This document shows, piece after piece, positions 26,535-34,717 of a stretch of 51,620 bases of DNA. Position 1 is the stretch's first letter; each line of letters starts with the position of its first letter. The stretch is from positions 1 to 51,620 of the forward strand of contig NZ_QEKY01000016.1 in NCBI RefSeq assembly GCF_003096695.1, written 5' to 3'. Position numbers and translations under genes: made by a program. This DNA is from Porphyromonas loveana. Its GTDB lineage: Bacteria; Bacteroidota; Bacteroidia; Bacteroidales; Porphyromonadaceae. Under the pieces are notes generated by a model. It saw only the letters and a program-made list of their open reading frames with translations. It was not told where the DNA came from and ran no database searches.

Positions 26535-29213
26535 ATGGCTAAGTCCGTAGTAGAAACGCCCTTGATGCGGCAGTACTTCCAAATCAAACAAAAACACCCC
26601 GATGCTATCTTGCTATTCAGGGTGGGGGACTTCTACGAAACTTTCTCGGAAGATGCCATTATGGCGGCGGAGATACTGGGCATCACGCTCACGCGCCGTG
26701 CCAATGGTGCCGCGCAGTTTGTCGAGCTGGCAGGCTTCCCGCATCATGCGCTGGACACCTATTTGCCCAAGCTCGTCAGAGCCGGCAAGCGTGTAGCCAT
26801 CTGCGATCAGCTCGAAGATCCCAAGAAGACCAAGACCTTGGTCAAGCGAGGCATTACGGAGCTTGTGACGCCGGGAGTCTCCACCAACGACAACGTTCTC
26901 TCGCATAAGGAGAACAATTTCGTTGCAGCCGTGTCGTGCGAGCGAGATGTGTTCGGGGTTTCATTTTTAGATATTTCCACCGGTGAGTTCATGGCCGGGC
27001 AGGGTAATGCCGGCTACGTGGAGAAGCTCCTGACCAATTATCGCCCCAAGGAGGTGCTGGTGGAGCGGTCGGATCGTACCCGTTTCAATGAATTGTTTCA
27101 TTGGAGCGGTTTTATTTTCGACATGGAGGACTGGGCTTTTTCCAGAGAGAACAACCGACTTCGTGTCCACAAACACTTCGATCTGAAGAGCTTGAAGGGC
27201 TTCGGTCTCGAAGAACTACCCGCGGCCGTGACTGCAGCGGGTGCCATCCTCAACTACCTCGACCTGACGCAGCACCATCAGTTGGGACATGTCACTTCGC
27301 TCAGTCGTCTGGACGAAGACCGATACGTTCGTCTGGATAAATTCACGGTGCGGAGTCTGGAACTGTTGGCTCCGATGAATGAAGGAGGCAAAAGCCTGCT
27401 CGATATTATCGATCATACGGTTACGCCTATGGGGGCACGCCGTATGCGGCAGTGGATCGTATTCCCGCTGAAAGATACAACCTGCATCCGGACGCGCCAG
27501 CGAGTGGTGGAGTATTTCTTCCGTCATCCCGAGGAGCGCGCTACTATCAGCGAGCATCTGACCGAGATAGGGGACATGGAACGCCTCGTGACCAAGAGTG
27601 CCATGGGCCGAATCTCCCCGCGCGAGATGGTACAGTTGCGAGTGGCGTTGCAAGCACTGGAGCCGATCAAAACGATCTGTACCCAAGCCGATGAAGAGAG
27701 CTTGCGTGCGATGGGCGAGAAGCTCGAGCCCTGTCCCGATCTGCGCGACAGGATACTCCGCGAAGTCACACCCGATGCCCCTGCCGCTCTCGGACGAGGG
27801 CCTGTCATTGCGCACGGTGTCAATGCTACGCTGGACGAACTGCGTGCATTGGCCTATAGTGGCAAGGACTATTTGCTCAAGATACAGCAGCGCGAGATAG
27901 AGCGTACGGGCATCCCGAGTCTCAAGGTGGCTTATAACAATGTGTTCGGCTACTACATCGAGGTGCGCAATACGCACAAGGATAAGGTGCCACCCGAGTG
28001 GATCCGTAAGCAGACTCTCGTCAGTGCTGAGCGGTATATTACCGAGGAACTCAAAGAGTACGAAGAGAAAATCCTCGGAGCGGAAGAGAAAATAGCAGCA
28101 CTCGAAGAACAACTCTATGCCCTCCTCGTGGCCGAAGTGCAGCGCTACATCGCTCCGCTCCAGCATGATAGTCAAGCGGTGGCTTCGTTGGACTGCTTGC
28201 TTGCTTTTGCCGAGTCGGCTCGCCGTTACAAGTTCATCTGCCCCGTCGTTGATGACAGTATGATCATCGATATCAAAGCCGGCCGCCATCCCGTCATCGA
28301 GCAACAGTTACCTGCTGAGGAGCCATATATCGCCAATGATATTTTGTTGGATACGGAGAGTCAGCAGGTAATCATTGTCACCGGACCCAATATGAGTGGT
28401 AAGTCGGCTTTGCTGCGACAGACGGCTCTCATTGCCTTGATGGCACAGATCGGTTCTTTTGTTCCTGCCGAGTGCGCACGCATCGGTTTGGTGGATGCTA
28501 TCTTCACTCGTGTAGGGGCTTCGGACAATATCTCGATGGGCGAATCTACCTTCATGGTGGAGATGCAGGAAGCCTCCAATATCCTAAACAACCTCAGCCC
28601 ACGCAGCCTCGTCCTCTTCGACGAATTGGGACGCGGTACCAGTACATACGACGGTATCTCCATCGCGTGGTCTATTGTCGAATTTATCCACAACAACCCC
28701 AAGGCACACCCTCGCACGCTCTTTGCGACTCATTACCATGAGTTGAACGAATTGGCCGGACAGCTCGAACGCGTACACAACTACAATGTATCGGCTCGTG
28801 AGGTGGACGGGAAGATGCTCTTCCTTCGCAAGTTGGAACCGGGTGGTAGCGAGCACAGCTTCGGTATTCAGGTGGCACGCCTCGGTGGTATGCCGCATCA
28901 GATTGTGGAGCGTGCCATGGATATATTGCAACGGCTTGAGCGGGAACGCGAACGTGTCGAGGGAGAAGAATCTGCTCCGTCCGAAAAGAAACCGAACGGC
29001 CCCTCCGACAAGGTGCGAAAGGCATCGCCTTCACTTCCTCGTGATGAGAAAGGACGGAGCATCGACGGCTATCAGCTCAGCTTTTATCAGCTTGACGATC
29101 CCGTCCTGTCCCAGATCAGAGAGCAAATCTTGGATTTGGACATCAACAACCTTACACCCATCGAGGCTCTCAATCTCCTGAGCGGAATCAAGAAAATCCT
29201 GCGCGGCTACTAA
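26535..29213 (+). CDS. mutS: DNA mismatch repair protein MutS
   Basis: Recognises base mismatches and small loops and starts mismatch repair. The 892 residues show the MutS1 order. Domain I carries the mismatch-wedging VGDFYETF motif (about 36-43, phenylalanine and glutamate present), followed by the connector, the lever and clamp helices, and the ATPase domain. Walker A is TGPNMSGKS (about 615-623), Walker B is [12 protein letters not shown], and ATHYHEL follows. The more usual STYLRQ after Walker A is SALLRQ here. A charged linker (about 800-840) precedes the C-terminal dimerisation helix region. It is the last gene of pheT-yebC-mutS. Confidence 0.97.
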   Translation: MAKSVVETPLMRQYFQIKQKHPDAILLFRVGDFYETFSEDAIMAAEILGITLTRRANGAAQFVELAGFPHHALDTYLPKLVRAGKRVAICDQLEDPKKTKTLVKRGITELVTPGVSTNDNVLSHKENNFVAAVSCERDVFGVSFLDISTGEFMAGQGNAGYVEKLLTNYRPKEVLVERSDRTRFNELFHWSGFIFDMEDWAFSRENNRLRVHKHFDLKSLKGFGLEELPAAVTAAGAILNYLDLTQHHQLGHVTSLSRLDEDRYVRLDKFTVRSLELLAPMNEGGKSLLDIIDHTVTPMGARRMRQWIVFPLKDTTCIRTRQRVVEYFFRHPEERATISEHLTEIGDMERLVTKSAMGRISPREMVQLRVALQALEPIKTICTQADEESLRAMGEKLEPCPDLRDRILREVTPDAPAALGRGPVIAHGVNATLDELRALAYSGKDYLLKIQQREIERTGIPSLKVAYNNVFGYYIEVRNTHKDKVPPEWIRKQTLVSAERYITEELKEYEEKILGAEEKIAALEEQLYALLVAEVQRYIAPLQHDSQAVASLDCLLAFAESARRYKFICPVVDDSMIIDIKAGRHPVIEQQLPAEEPYIANDILLDTESQQVIIVTGPNMSGKSALLRQTALIALMAQIGSFVPAECARIGLVDAIFTRVGASDNISMGESTFMVEMQEASNILNNLSPRSLVLFDELGRGTSTYDGISIAWSIVEFIHNNPKAHPRTLFATHYHELNELAGQLERVHNYNVSAREVDGKMLFLRKLEPGGSEHSFGIQVARLGGMPHQIVERAMDILQRLERERERVEGEESAPSEKKPNGPSDKVRKASPSLPRDEKGRSIDGYQLSFYQLDDPVLSQIREQILDLDINNLTPIEALNLLSGIKKILRGY

Positions 29214-29438
29214 CAACGCAGCTCAATTCCGTTTCTCCTCAATCCTCTCTGTTATTGCTCCTGCACTTTCTGGCTGAGCGAATCAGGGGAATTTCCTACG
29301 GATCTCGTCTGCATGGGAAAATCTGACGAGACAATATCCTTATTAATTCACTATACAGCCTTGAGCGTTGTGGAACATCCTTCTCGATAATATGCGCTGA
29401 AAGCGTCGAGAATATGGTGCCAAAAACAGAGGGGAGAT

Positions 29439-29513
29439 CGCGCCAAAAATTTTTTGTTTTGGCGCATAAATCTTTTCGAAATGGCGCCAAAATAATTTTG
29501 AAATGGCGCGAGT
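29439..29513. repeat. Dispersed GCGCC repeat, copy 2 (75 nt)
   Basis: Module order is TCGCGCCAAAA, GGCGCATAAAT, GAAATGGCGCCAAAA, GAAATGGCGCGAG. Length and ends match copy 1 at 495-569 exactly, while the A/T spacers differ. Confidence 0.75.
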
Positions 29514-29561
29514 TTTTTCGACGATTCATGCTGGCAGAGAATCGTAATGTGTCTGAAGCCC

Positions 29562-29579
29562 TCCGCTGATTGGCGGAGT
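29562..29579 (-). terminator. Weak hairpin after the AraC gene
   Basis: CTCCGC (29562-29567) pairs with GCGGAG (29574-29579) just beyond the AraC stop codon. There is no T-run, so it is only a weak terminator candidate. Confidence 0.3.
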
Positions 29580-29583
29580 CGGG

Positions 29584-30486
29584 TTATTCCGATTGCTCGG
29601 TCAGCTCTTTGCGCAGCTTTGAGGGGGTATTGCCAAGTGTTTTACGGCAGAAAGCACATAGGTAGCTAACGGAAGAGAATAGGTATTTCTCGGCAATTTC
29701 TTGCAGAGAGAGTTTGGGATTGCATAGGTCAGTGTATATATGCTTGGCCTTCTCCTCGTGCATCCATGTTAGTGGTGCACGGCCAAACTCTTGGTAGAAG
29801 TGACGTTTGAACGAACTCATTGAGAGTTGCATCTTGGCCGCGAGTTCCTCGACCGTTCTGCACTCAAGATGGTGTCGGAAGACGAAAGCGCGGAAGCCTA
29901 TGTTGCGACAGTGGAAAGAGGAGAGGAACTTCTCTATCTCTGCATTGCAGTACTTTGAGCGGAAGATGAAGAAGAGTTCGCGCAGTTTCAGTTCGAATAT
30001 CTCCAGAGAAAAAGGTGTGTCGGACAGATAGTTGAGGACGGAGGTAACCCAATCATCGAGAATGGGCAGTCGTTGTAGGGTGGAGACCTGTCGCGATTTG
30101 TCCTCTTTCGTGCACTCTTTTTTATTGCCTGAGGCCGGACAGATACCCATGCATAGGTGGATGGTAGGGCGGAAGTAGAAGCAGATGACCTTGGTCTGTC
30201 CTTCTCCCACGCGCAGTAGGATTCGGAGATTGGGGGCGAGTAGGATGGTGTTGCTTTCTGTCAGATGCAGATTGTCGGAGTCGGCTGCTCCCGATAGCGT
30301 GACAGGATGGCCTCCGATGTGAAAGAGAAGAGCATAGCAGTCCTGTGTCCAGATTTCCAGACCGCATTCGGGGTCTATCGTCAGTATTACCGGAAGATCG
30401 GTAAGAGCAACTGCCGGACGGTGATTGACAGCGGGAGAAACAAGACTTTGTGTGGGACAGGAAGGTTCGCTATGCTGGATATTCAT
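29584..30486 (-). CDS. AraC-family transcriptional regulator
   Basis: A 300-residue DNA-binding regulator. The C-terminal ~100 residues are the AraC double helix-turn-helix: helix one in TVEELAAKMQLSMSSFKRHFYQEFG, the linker with the typical PLTWMHEEKAKH, and helix two in SLQEIAEKYLFSSVSYLCAFCRKTLGNTPSKLR. The N-terminal ~190 residues look like a cupin-type sensor domain but have no ligand signature I can name. It starts 16 nt after lpxB on the same strand, so it could be read through from glyS-FKBP-surE-lpxB, or have a promoter inside lpxB. Targets and ligand are unknown. Confidence 0.88.
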   Translation of the reverse strand: MNIQHSEPSCPTQSLVSPAVNHRPAVALTDLPVILTIDPECGLEIWTQDCYALLFHIGGHPVTLSGAADSDNLHLTESNTILLAPNLRILLRVGEGQTKVICFYFRPTIHLCMGICPASGNKKECTKEDKSRQVSTLQRLPILDDWVTSVLNYLSDTPFSLEIFELKLRELFFIFRSKYCNAEIEKFLSSFHCRNIGFRAFVFRHHLECRTVEELAAKMQLSMSSFKRHFYQEFGRAPLTWMHEEKAKHIYTDLCNPKLSLQEIAEKYLFSSVSYLCAFCRKTLGNTPSKLRKELTEQSE

Positions 30487-30502
30487 ATGTGGGTGTCGCG
30501 AT

Positions 30503-31633
30503 TTATTTTTTTGAGAAACGTGTCAGGATGGCCTGAGCGGCTTGGCGGGAAGTGTTACCTCGCCCTATTCGCGTGCGGATCAGTTCGTAGCCGGATAGCT
30601 GAGAGGCACGTTCGGGAGAGGCATTATCCAGAAGAAGAGACAGGTGTGAGACTAGTCGCTCTTCTGTGAACAATCCGCCGAAAAGCTCGGGGACTATAGC
30701 TTCTCCTGCTATGAGATTGGTGAGAGAGATGAAAGGTGTGGTAAAGAATCTGTCGAATACGAAGTTGGCCAATCGGCCACCACCTACATGGTAGCATACG
30801 ACTTGAGGTGTGCCGATGAGAGCTGTCTCCAGAGTTGCAGTGCCCGAGGTGACCAGAGCGGCTTTGCTCTCGCGGAGTATCTGATACGTTTGGCCGAATA
30901 CGATCGGGACGTTGTATCCTCGTATGTACGGAGCGTAGTCTTCCGCTGTCAGACCCGGTGCTCCGGCAATAACGGGGCTGTAGTCGGGGAAATGCTTCAT
31001 GACACGCAGCATCAAGGGCAGATTCTCCTTCACCTCATGCTGACGGCTTCCGCAGAGGAGTGCCACCTGACGGGATTCTCGCACGGCCTGTTCCTGTTCG
31101 CATATCGTGGGGCGAATGAAAGGCGCAACGGCATCGTAGCAGGGATTTCCCACATAGACGATGGGGAAATTATGCTTTGCAAAGAACTCTTGCTCGAAGG
31201 GCAGGATGCAAAGCATCAGATCCACATATTTTTTCAAAGTCTTGAAACGCCATGATTTCCAAGCCCAGACCTTCGGAGAGATGTAGTAAACGAGGGGTTT
31301 GCCGAGTTGCTCTCGCACAAAAGGTAGCACGTACCGCATATTGAAGCCCGGGTAGTCCACAGCGATAACGACATCGGGGCTGAAGGCCTGCATCTCTTCC
31401 TGTACACGCTTCCCTGCCCGACGTATGGCTCCCAAATGTGTAAGTACCGGAATGATTCCCATGAACGCCACTTCGCGATAATGGGTAATGGGATCGATCC
31501 CTGTAGCCTCTGTGAGCATCTCTCCTCCCATAAAAGCAAATGCAGCCTCGGGATCATGCTCTTTGAGAGCACGCACCAGATTGGCTGCATGTAAGTCGCC
31601 CGAAGCTTCGCCTGCAATGATGAAATAACGCAT
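30503..31633 (-). CDS. lpxB: Lipid-A-disaccharide synthase
   Basis: Condenses UDP-2,3-diacylglucosamine with lipid X to give the tetraacyl disaccharide of lipid A, at the inner face of the cytoplasmic membrane. The 376 residues begin with the family signature IAGEASGDLHAANL. Further motifs are YYISPKVWAWKSWR, FEQEFF followed by VGNPCYD, and the C-terminal VTSGTATLETALIGTPQVVCY, the nucleotide-sugar-binding part of this GT-B-like (GT19) enzyme. It is 34 nt after surE. Together with surE and the FKBP lipoprotein it forms an envelope and stress set behind glyS. Confidence 0.96.
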   Translation of the reverse strand: MRYFIIAGEASGDLHAANLVRALKEHDPEAAFAFMGGEMLTEATGIDPITHYREVAFMGIIPVLTHLGAIRRAGKRVQEEMQAFSPDVVIAVDYPGFNMRYVLPFVREQLGKPLVYYISPKVWAWKSWRFKTLKKYVDLMLCILPFEQEFFAKHNFPIVYVGNPCYDAVAPFIRPTICEQEQAVRESRQVALLCGSRQHEVKENLPLMLRVMKHFPDYSPVIAGAPGLTAEDYAPYIRGYNVPIVFGQTYQILRESKAALVTSGTATLETALIGTPQVVCYHVGGGRLANFVFDRFFTTPFISLTNLIAGEAIVPELFGGLFTEERLVSHLSLLLDNASPERASQLSGYELIRTRIGRGNTSRQAAQAILTRFSKK

Positions 31634-31667
31634 AATGGGAAGAGAAGCTAAGGTAAGAACGAAGAGG

Positions 31668-32438
31668 TCAGATGCCTTCGTTGATGAGTCGCTCCAACTC
31701 CGGCAGATAACGCCGTGAGGTCATATTGAGTTTGATGGGAGACAGGGTGACGTAACCGGCACGCATGAGCTCCAAATCACCTTCTACGGTTCCTTTATTG
31801 ATCTGTCTGCCCGTCATCCAGTAAACGGCATTGCCTCGTGCGTCTTCAGACGTCATGAATTCGTCCACGAAGCGCCCGTCTGTTACCATACATACTCTCA
31901 GTCCCAATGGTTTCCCCTGGGGTACGTTCATGCTCAGCATGGTATCGTGAGGTAGTCCGTTCTGTAGTATCATACGGCTCACACGTGCGGCGTATGCCGT
32001 GGCATGACTCATGTCACAGATTTCGCTGTGGTCGTCCAGTGAGACGGCCAAGGACGGCACATCGCTCACGCATCCCTCCATGGCTGCTCCTACAGTGCCG
32101 GAGTAGATCACGCAGATCCCGGCATTGTTGCCGTGGTTTACTCCTGTAACCAATAGGTCAGGCTTGCGCTCTTTGAATATGGTGTTCAGAGCCAACTTGA
32201 CGCAATCCGCAGGTGTGCCCGTGCAGCTGTAAATGGTTACTCCCTCCTCGCGGTGTCGTAGTTTGAGTTTGATGGGGAGTGTGGAGGTGATGGCGGCCGA
32301 GGCTCCTGAGCGAGGACCGTCCGGAGCCACTACTGTTACATTGCCCAGAGGGCGAAGTGCTTCTGTCAGCTCACGGATGCCTTGAGCTCTGAATCCGTCA
32401 TCATTGGAGACTAATATCTCGATAGACTCTTCTTTCAT
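31668..32438 (-). CDS. surE: 5'-nucleotidase SurE
   Basis: A metal-dependent phosphatase acting on nucleoside 5'-monophosphates, and in some bacteria on polyphosphate. The 256 residues carry the metal-binding ILVSNDDGFRAQGI at the N-terminus (the adjacent aspartates bind the metal), then VVAPDGPRSGAS and VTGVNHGNNAG, the conserved second and third motifs. The start codon overlaps the stop codon of the FKBP gene in an ATGA (32435-32438), indicating translational coupling. Confidence 0.96.
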   Translation of the reverse strand: MKEESIEILVSNDDGFRAQGIRELTEALRPLGNVTVVAPDGPRSGASAAITSTLPIKLKLRHREEGVTIYSCTGTPADCVKLALNTIFKERKPDLLVTGVNHGNNAGICVIYSGTVGAAMEGCVSDVPSLAVSLDDHSEICDMSHATAYAARVSRMILQNGLPHDTMLSMNVPQGKPLGLRVCMVTDGRFVDEFMTSEDARGNAVYWMTGRQINKGTVEGDLELMRAGYVTLSPIKLNMTSRRYLPELERLINEGI

Positions 32439-32995
32439 TTTTTTGCTGCTTCTTCGTCGATGATATCGTCGAGTTTTACGATGAAGCGGAGTGCTGAATA
32501 GGTGGGAATTGCAACGAGGTTAGCTCCAGAAGCCGGAACACCTTTTTCTCCGTAGGCCAGATACCATGGCACAACAAATTCGCATTCATCGCCCACAACC
32601 ATATTTTGCAGGGCAATTCTAAAGCCCATGATGCTCTTGTCGTTTTCGTTGCGGTAGAGCGTGAATCGTGCTGGTGTTTCGGAGTCGTAATTGCCCTCCA
32701 CGTATATATTCCCCACCACACGGTAGAGCTGGTAGTGTACCTGTACACGCGAGGTTGCTATCGGATTGACGGTGCCGGTTCCGTGCTGTTTCCAGCGCAT
32801 ATAGACATAGCCTGTGGAGCCACTCACCGAAACTTTCTTGAAGTCGGTGCTGTCGGCATAGGCGTTGAATGCTATTTCATTCTCACGTCTGCGCAGTTGT
32901 TCTTCGTCGGCACTCTTTTTACAAGAAGTAAAGAAGAGGGTGGAGCCGAGTAAGAGTAGCTGAAGAGCGATGATGATATTCTTCTTTGTTTTCAT
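32435..32995 (-). CDS. FKBP-type lipoprotein
   Basis: A 186-residue lipoprotein, probably a periplasm-facing peptidyl-prolyl isomerase or chaperone. The signal peptide ends in the lipobox LFFTSC, with the lipidated Cys at about 25, followed by charged residues. The C-terminal ~100 residues show the FKBP pattern: VQVHYQLY, MGFRIALQNMVVGDECEFVVP, LAYGEKG and a final hydrophobic strand. Not all aromatic active-site residues of a canonical FKBP are evident, so catalysis is uncertain. Both ends overlap neighbours by ATGA: its start with the glyS stop, its stop with the surE start. Confidence 0.82.
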   Translation of the reverse strand: MKTKKNIIIALQLLLLGSTLFFTSCKKSADEEQLRRRENEIAFNAYADSTDFKKVSVSGSTGYVYMRWKQHGTGTVNPIATSRVQVHYQLYRVVGNIYVEGNYDSETPARFTLYRNENDKSIMGFRIALQNMVVGDECEFVVPWYLAYGEKGVPASGANLVAIPTYSALRFIVKLDDIIDEEAAKK

Positions 32996-34539
32996 AATTC
33001 TATTCTTTTGAGCAAGCTTTTGAGGCTTACATGTTCCGAAATAATGCTATTCAGGCGGCTGATCTCTACTCGCTCTTGTTCCATTGTGTCGCGATAGCGG
33101 ATGGTCACGGTATTGTCTTCGAGCGACTGATGGTCCACCGTGATACAGAAAGGCGTACCGATGGCATCTTGGCGACGATAGCGCTTGCCGATGGAATCTT
33201 TCTCGTCGTACTGACAAGCGAAGTCGAAACGCAGATCGTGTACGATCTCACGAGCTTTCACGTCCAGACCATCCTTGCGCACCAACGGCAGGACAGCCAG
33301 TTTGACGGGGGCGAGTGCTGCAGGCAGTCTGAGCACGACACGCGTCTCTCCATTGGAAGTTTCTTCTTCGCAGTAAGAACCGAAGAGGATGGTCAGGAAC
33401 ATTCTGTCCAAACCGATAGAGGTCTCTACCACGTAGGGTACATAGCTCTTGTTCAGCTCAGGGTCGAAGTACTGGAGCTTCTTGCCGCTGAACTGCTCGT
33501 GGCGTGAGAGGTCGAAGTCCGTACGGCTGTGTATCCCTTCGACTTCTTTGAAGCCGAAAGGCATCTCAAACTCAATGTCCGTCGCGGCATTGGCATAGTG
33601 CGCCAGCTTGTCGTGGTCGTGGAAACGGTATTTCTTCTCCCCGAAGCCAAGAGCCTTATGCCACTGCATCCGGAGGTTTTTCCACTTTTCGAACCACTGT
33701 AGTTCCTCTCCCGGACGTACAAAAAACTGCATCTCCATCTGCTCGAACTCACGCATACGGAAGATAAACTGACGGGCTACGATCTCATTACGGAATGCCT
33801 TTCCGATCTGGCAGATGCCAAAGGGGATCTTCATGCGTCCTGTCTTCTGGACATTGAGGAAGTTGACAAATATGCCTTGTGCAGTCTCGGGACGGAGATA
33901 TACTTTCATCGCACCGTCGGCCGTGGAGCCCATTTCGGTGGCAAACATCAGATTGAACTGGCGCACTTCCGTCCAGTTGCGTGTACCACTGATCGGGCAC
34001 ACGATTTCGCAATCGAGGATAATCTGGCGTATTTCGTCCAGATTATTGTCGTTGAGGGCTGCGGTGAATCGTTCATGTATCTCGTTGCACTTTTGTTGGT
34101 ACTCGAGCACACGAGTGTTGGTGGCGCGGAACTGGGCTTCGTCGAAGGCTTCGCCGAATCGTTTTGCAGCCTTGGCCACTTCCTTGTCGATCTTCTCTTC
34201 GATCTTGGCTAAGTAATCCTCTACGAGTACATCCGCACGATAGCGTTTCTTCGAGTCCTTATTGTCGATGAGTGGATCGTTGAAAGCGTCCACGTGTCCC
34301 GATGCTTTCCAAATGGACGGATGCATGAAGATGGCGGAGTCGATGCCGACCACATTGTCATGCAGGAGGGTCATGCTCTCCCACCAGTATCGTTTGATGT
34401 TGTTTTTGAGTTCTGATCCGTATTGGGCATAGTCGTATACTGCAGCCAAGCCGTCGTATATCTCAGATGAAGGGAAGACGAAGCCGTATTCCTTGCAGTG
34501 GGAAACTATTTTTTTGAAGAGATCTTCCTGTTGTGCCAT
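32992..34539 (-). CDS. glyS: Glycyl-tRNA synthetase (dimeric class II)
   Basis: Charges tRNA-Gly. The 515 residues form the single-chain alpha2 type rather than the alpha2beta2 type. The N-terminal SHCKEYGFVFPSSEIYDG and YGSELKNNIKRYWW contain motif 1. YLRPETAQGIFVNF and RNEIVARQFIFRMREFEQME form motif 2, ETSIGLDRMFL is motif 3, and the C-terminal ~110 residues are the anticodon-binding domain. It heads the FKBP-surE-lpxB operon, the FKBP start overlapping its stop. Only a one-mismatch -7 box is seen upstream (minus strand TATTTTCG, 34594-34587). Confidence 0.96.
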   Translation of the reverse strand: MAQQEDLFKKIVSHCKEYGFVFPSSEIYDGLAAVYDYAQYGSELKNNIKRYWWESMTLLHDNVVGIDSAIFMHPSIWKASGHVDAFNDPLIDNKDSKKRYRADVLVEDYLAKIEEKIDKEVAKAAKRFGEAFDEAQFRATNTRVLEYQQKCNEIHERFTAALNDNNLDEIRQIILDCEIVCPISGTRNWTEVRQFNLMFATEMGSTADGAMKVYLRPETAQGIFVNFLNVQKTGRMKIPFGICQIGKAFRNEIVARQFIFRMREFEQMEMQFFVRPGEELQWFEKWKNLRMQWHKALGFGEKKYRFHDHDKLAHYANAATDIEFEMPFGFKEVEGIHSRTDFDLSRHEQFSGKKLQYFDPELNKSYVPYVVETSIGLDRMFLTILFGSYCEEETSNGETRVVLRLPAALAPVKLAVLPLVRKDGLDVKAREIVHDLRFDFACQYDEKDSIGKRYRRQDAIGTPFCITVDHQSLEDNTVTIRYRDTMEQERVEISRLNSIISEHVSLKSLLKRIEL

Positions 34540-34617
34540 GTTGTCCTATTCAGTGATTCTTGTCGAATTTGCAACGTTTTATCACGCGAAAATAGTCTTT
34601 TTTATTCGAATTTGGTG

Positions 34618-34660
34618 CCAAAAATAAATCCGCCGACACTCAATCGAGATGCCGGCGGAT
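34618..34660 (-). terminator. Second terminator downstream of the metalloprotease
   Basis: ATCCGCCG (34628-34635) pairs with CGGCGGAT (34653-34660). Read on the minus strand, TTTATTTTT follows. This T-run also resembles a -7 box (TATTTTTG) for glyS, so both roles are possible. Confidence 0.6.
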
Positions 34661-34673
34661 AATAATTTGTGAT

Positions 34674-34700
34674 CAAAAAAGCTGAAAAGCTCTTTCAGCT
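34674..34700 (-). terminator. Terminator of the zinc metalloprotease gene
   Basis: AGCTGAAA (34680-34687) pairs with TTTCAGCT (34693-34700). On the minus strand the stem is followed by a TTTTTT run (34679-34674). Confidence 0.8.
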
Positions 34701-34717
34701 TTGCTTGAAATCAACTC

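Larger units (their letters stand above)
29214..29583. other. Intergenic region between mutS and the AraC gene
   Basis: Convergent intergenic stretch of 370 nt without a gene. It holds dispersed-repeat copy 2 (29439-29513), a flanking half-unit TGGTGCCAAAAA (29416-29427) and a hairpin at 29562-29579. Confidence 0.6.

Noticed and set aside
27216-28304. A 362-codon minus-strand ORF
   Set aside because: Antisense shadow of mutS; no recognisable motifs.
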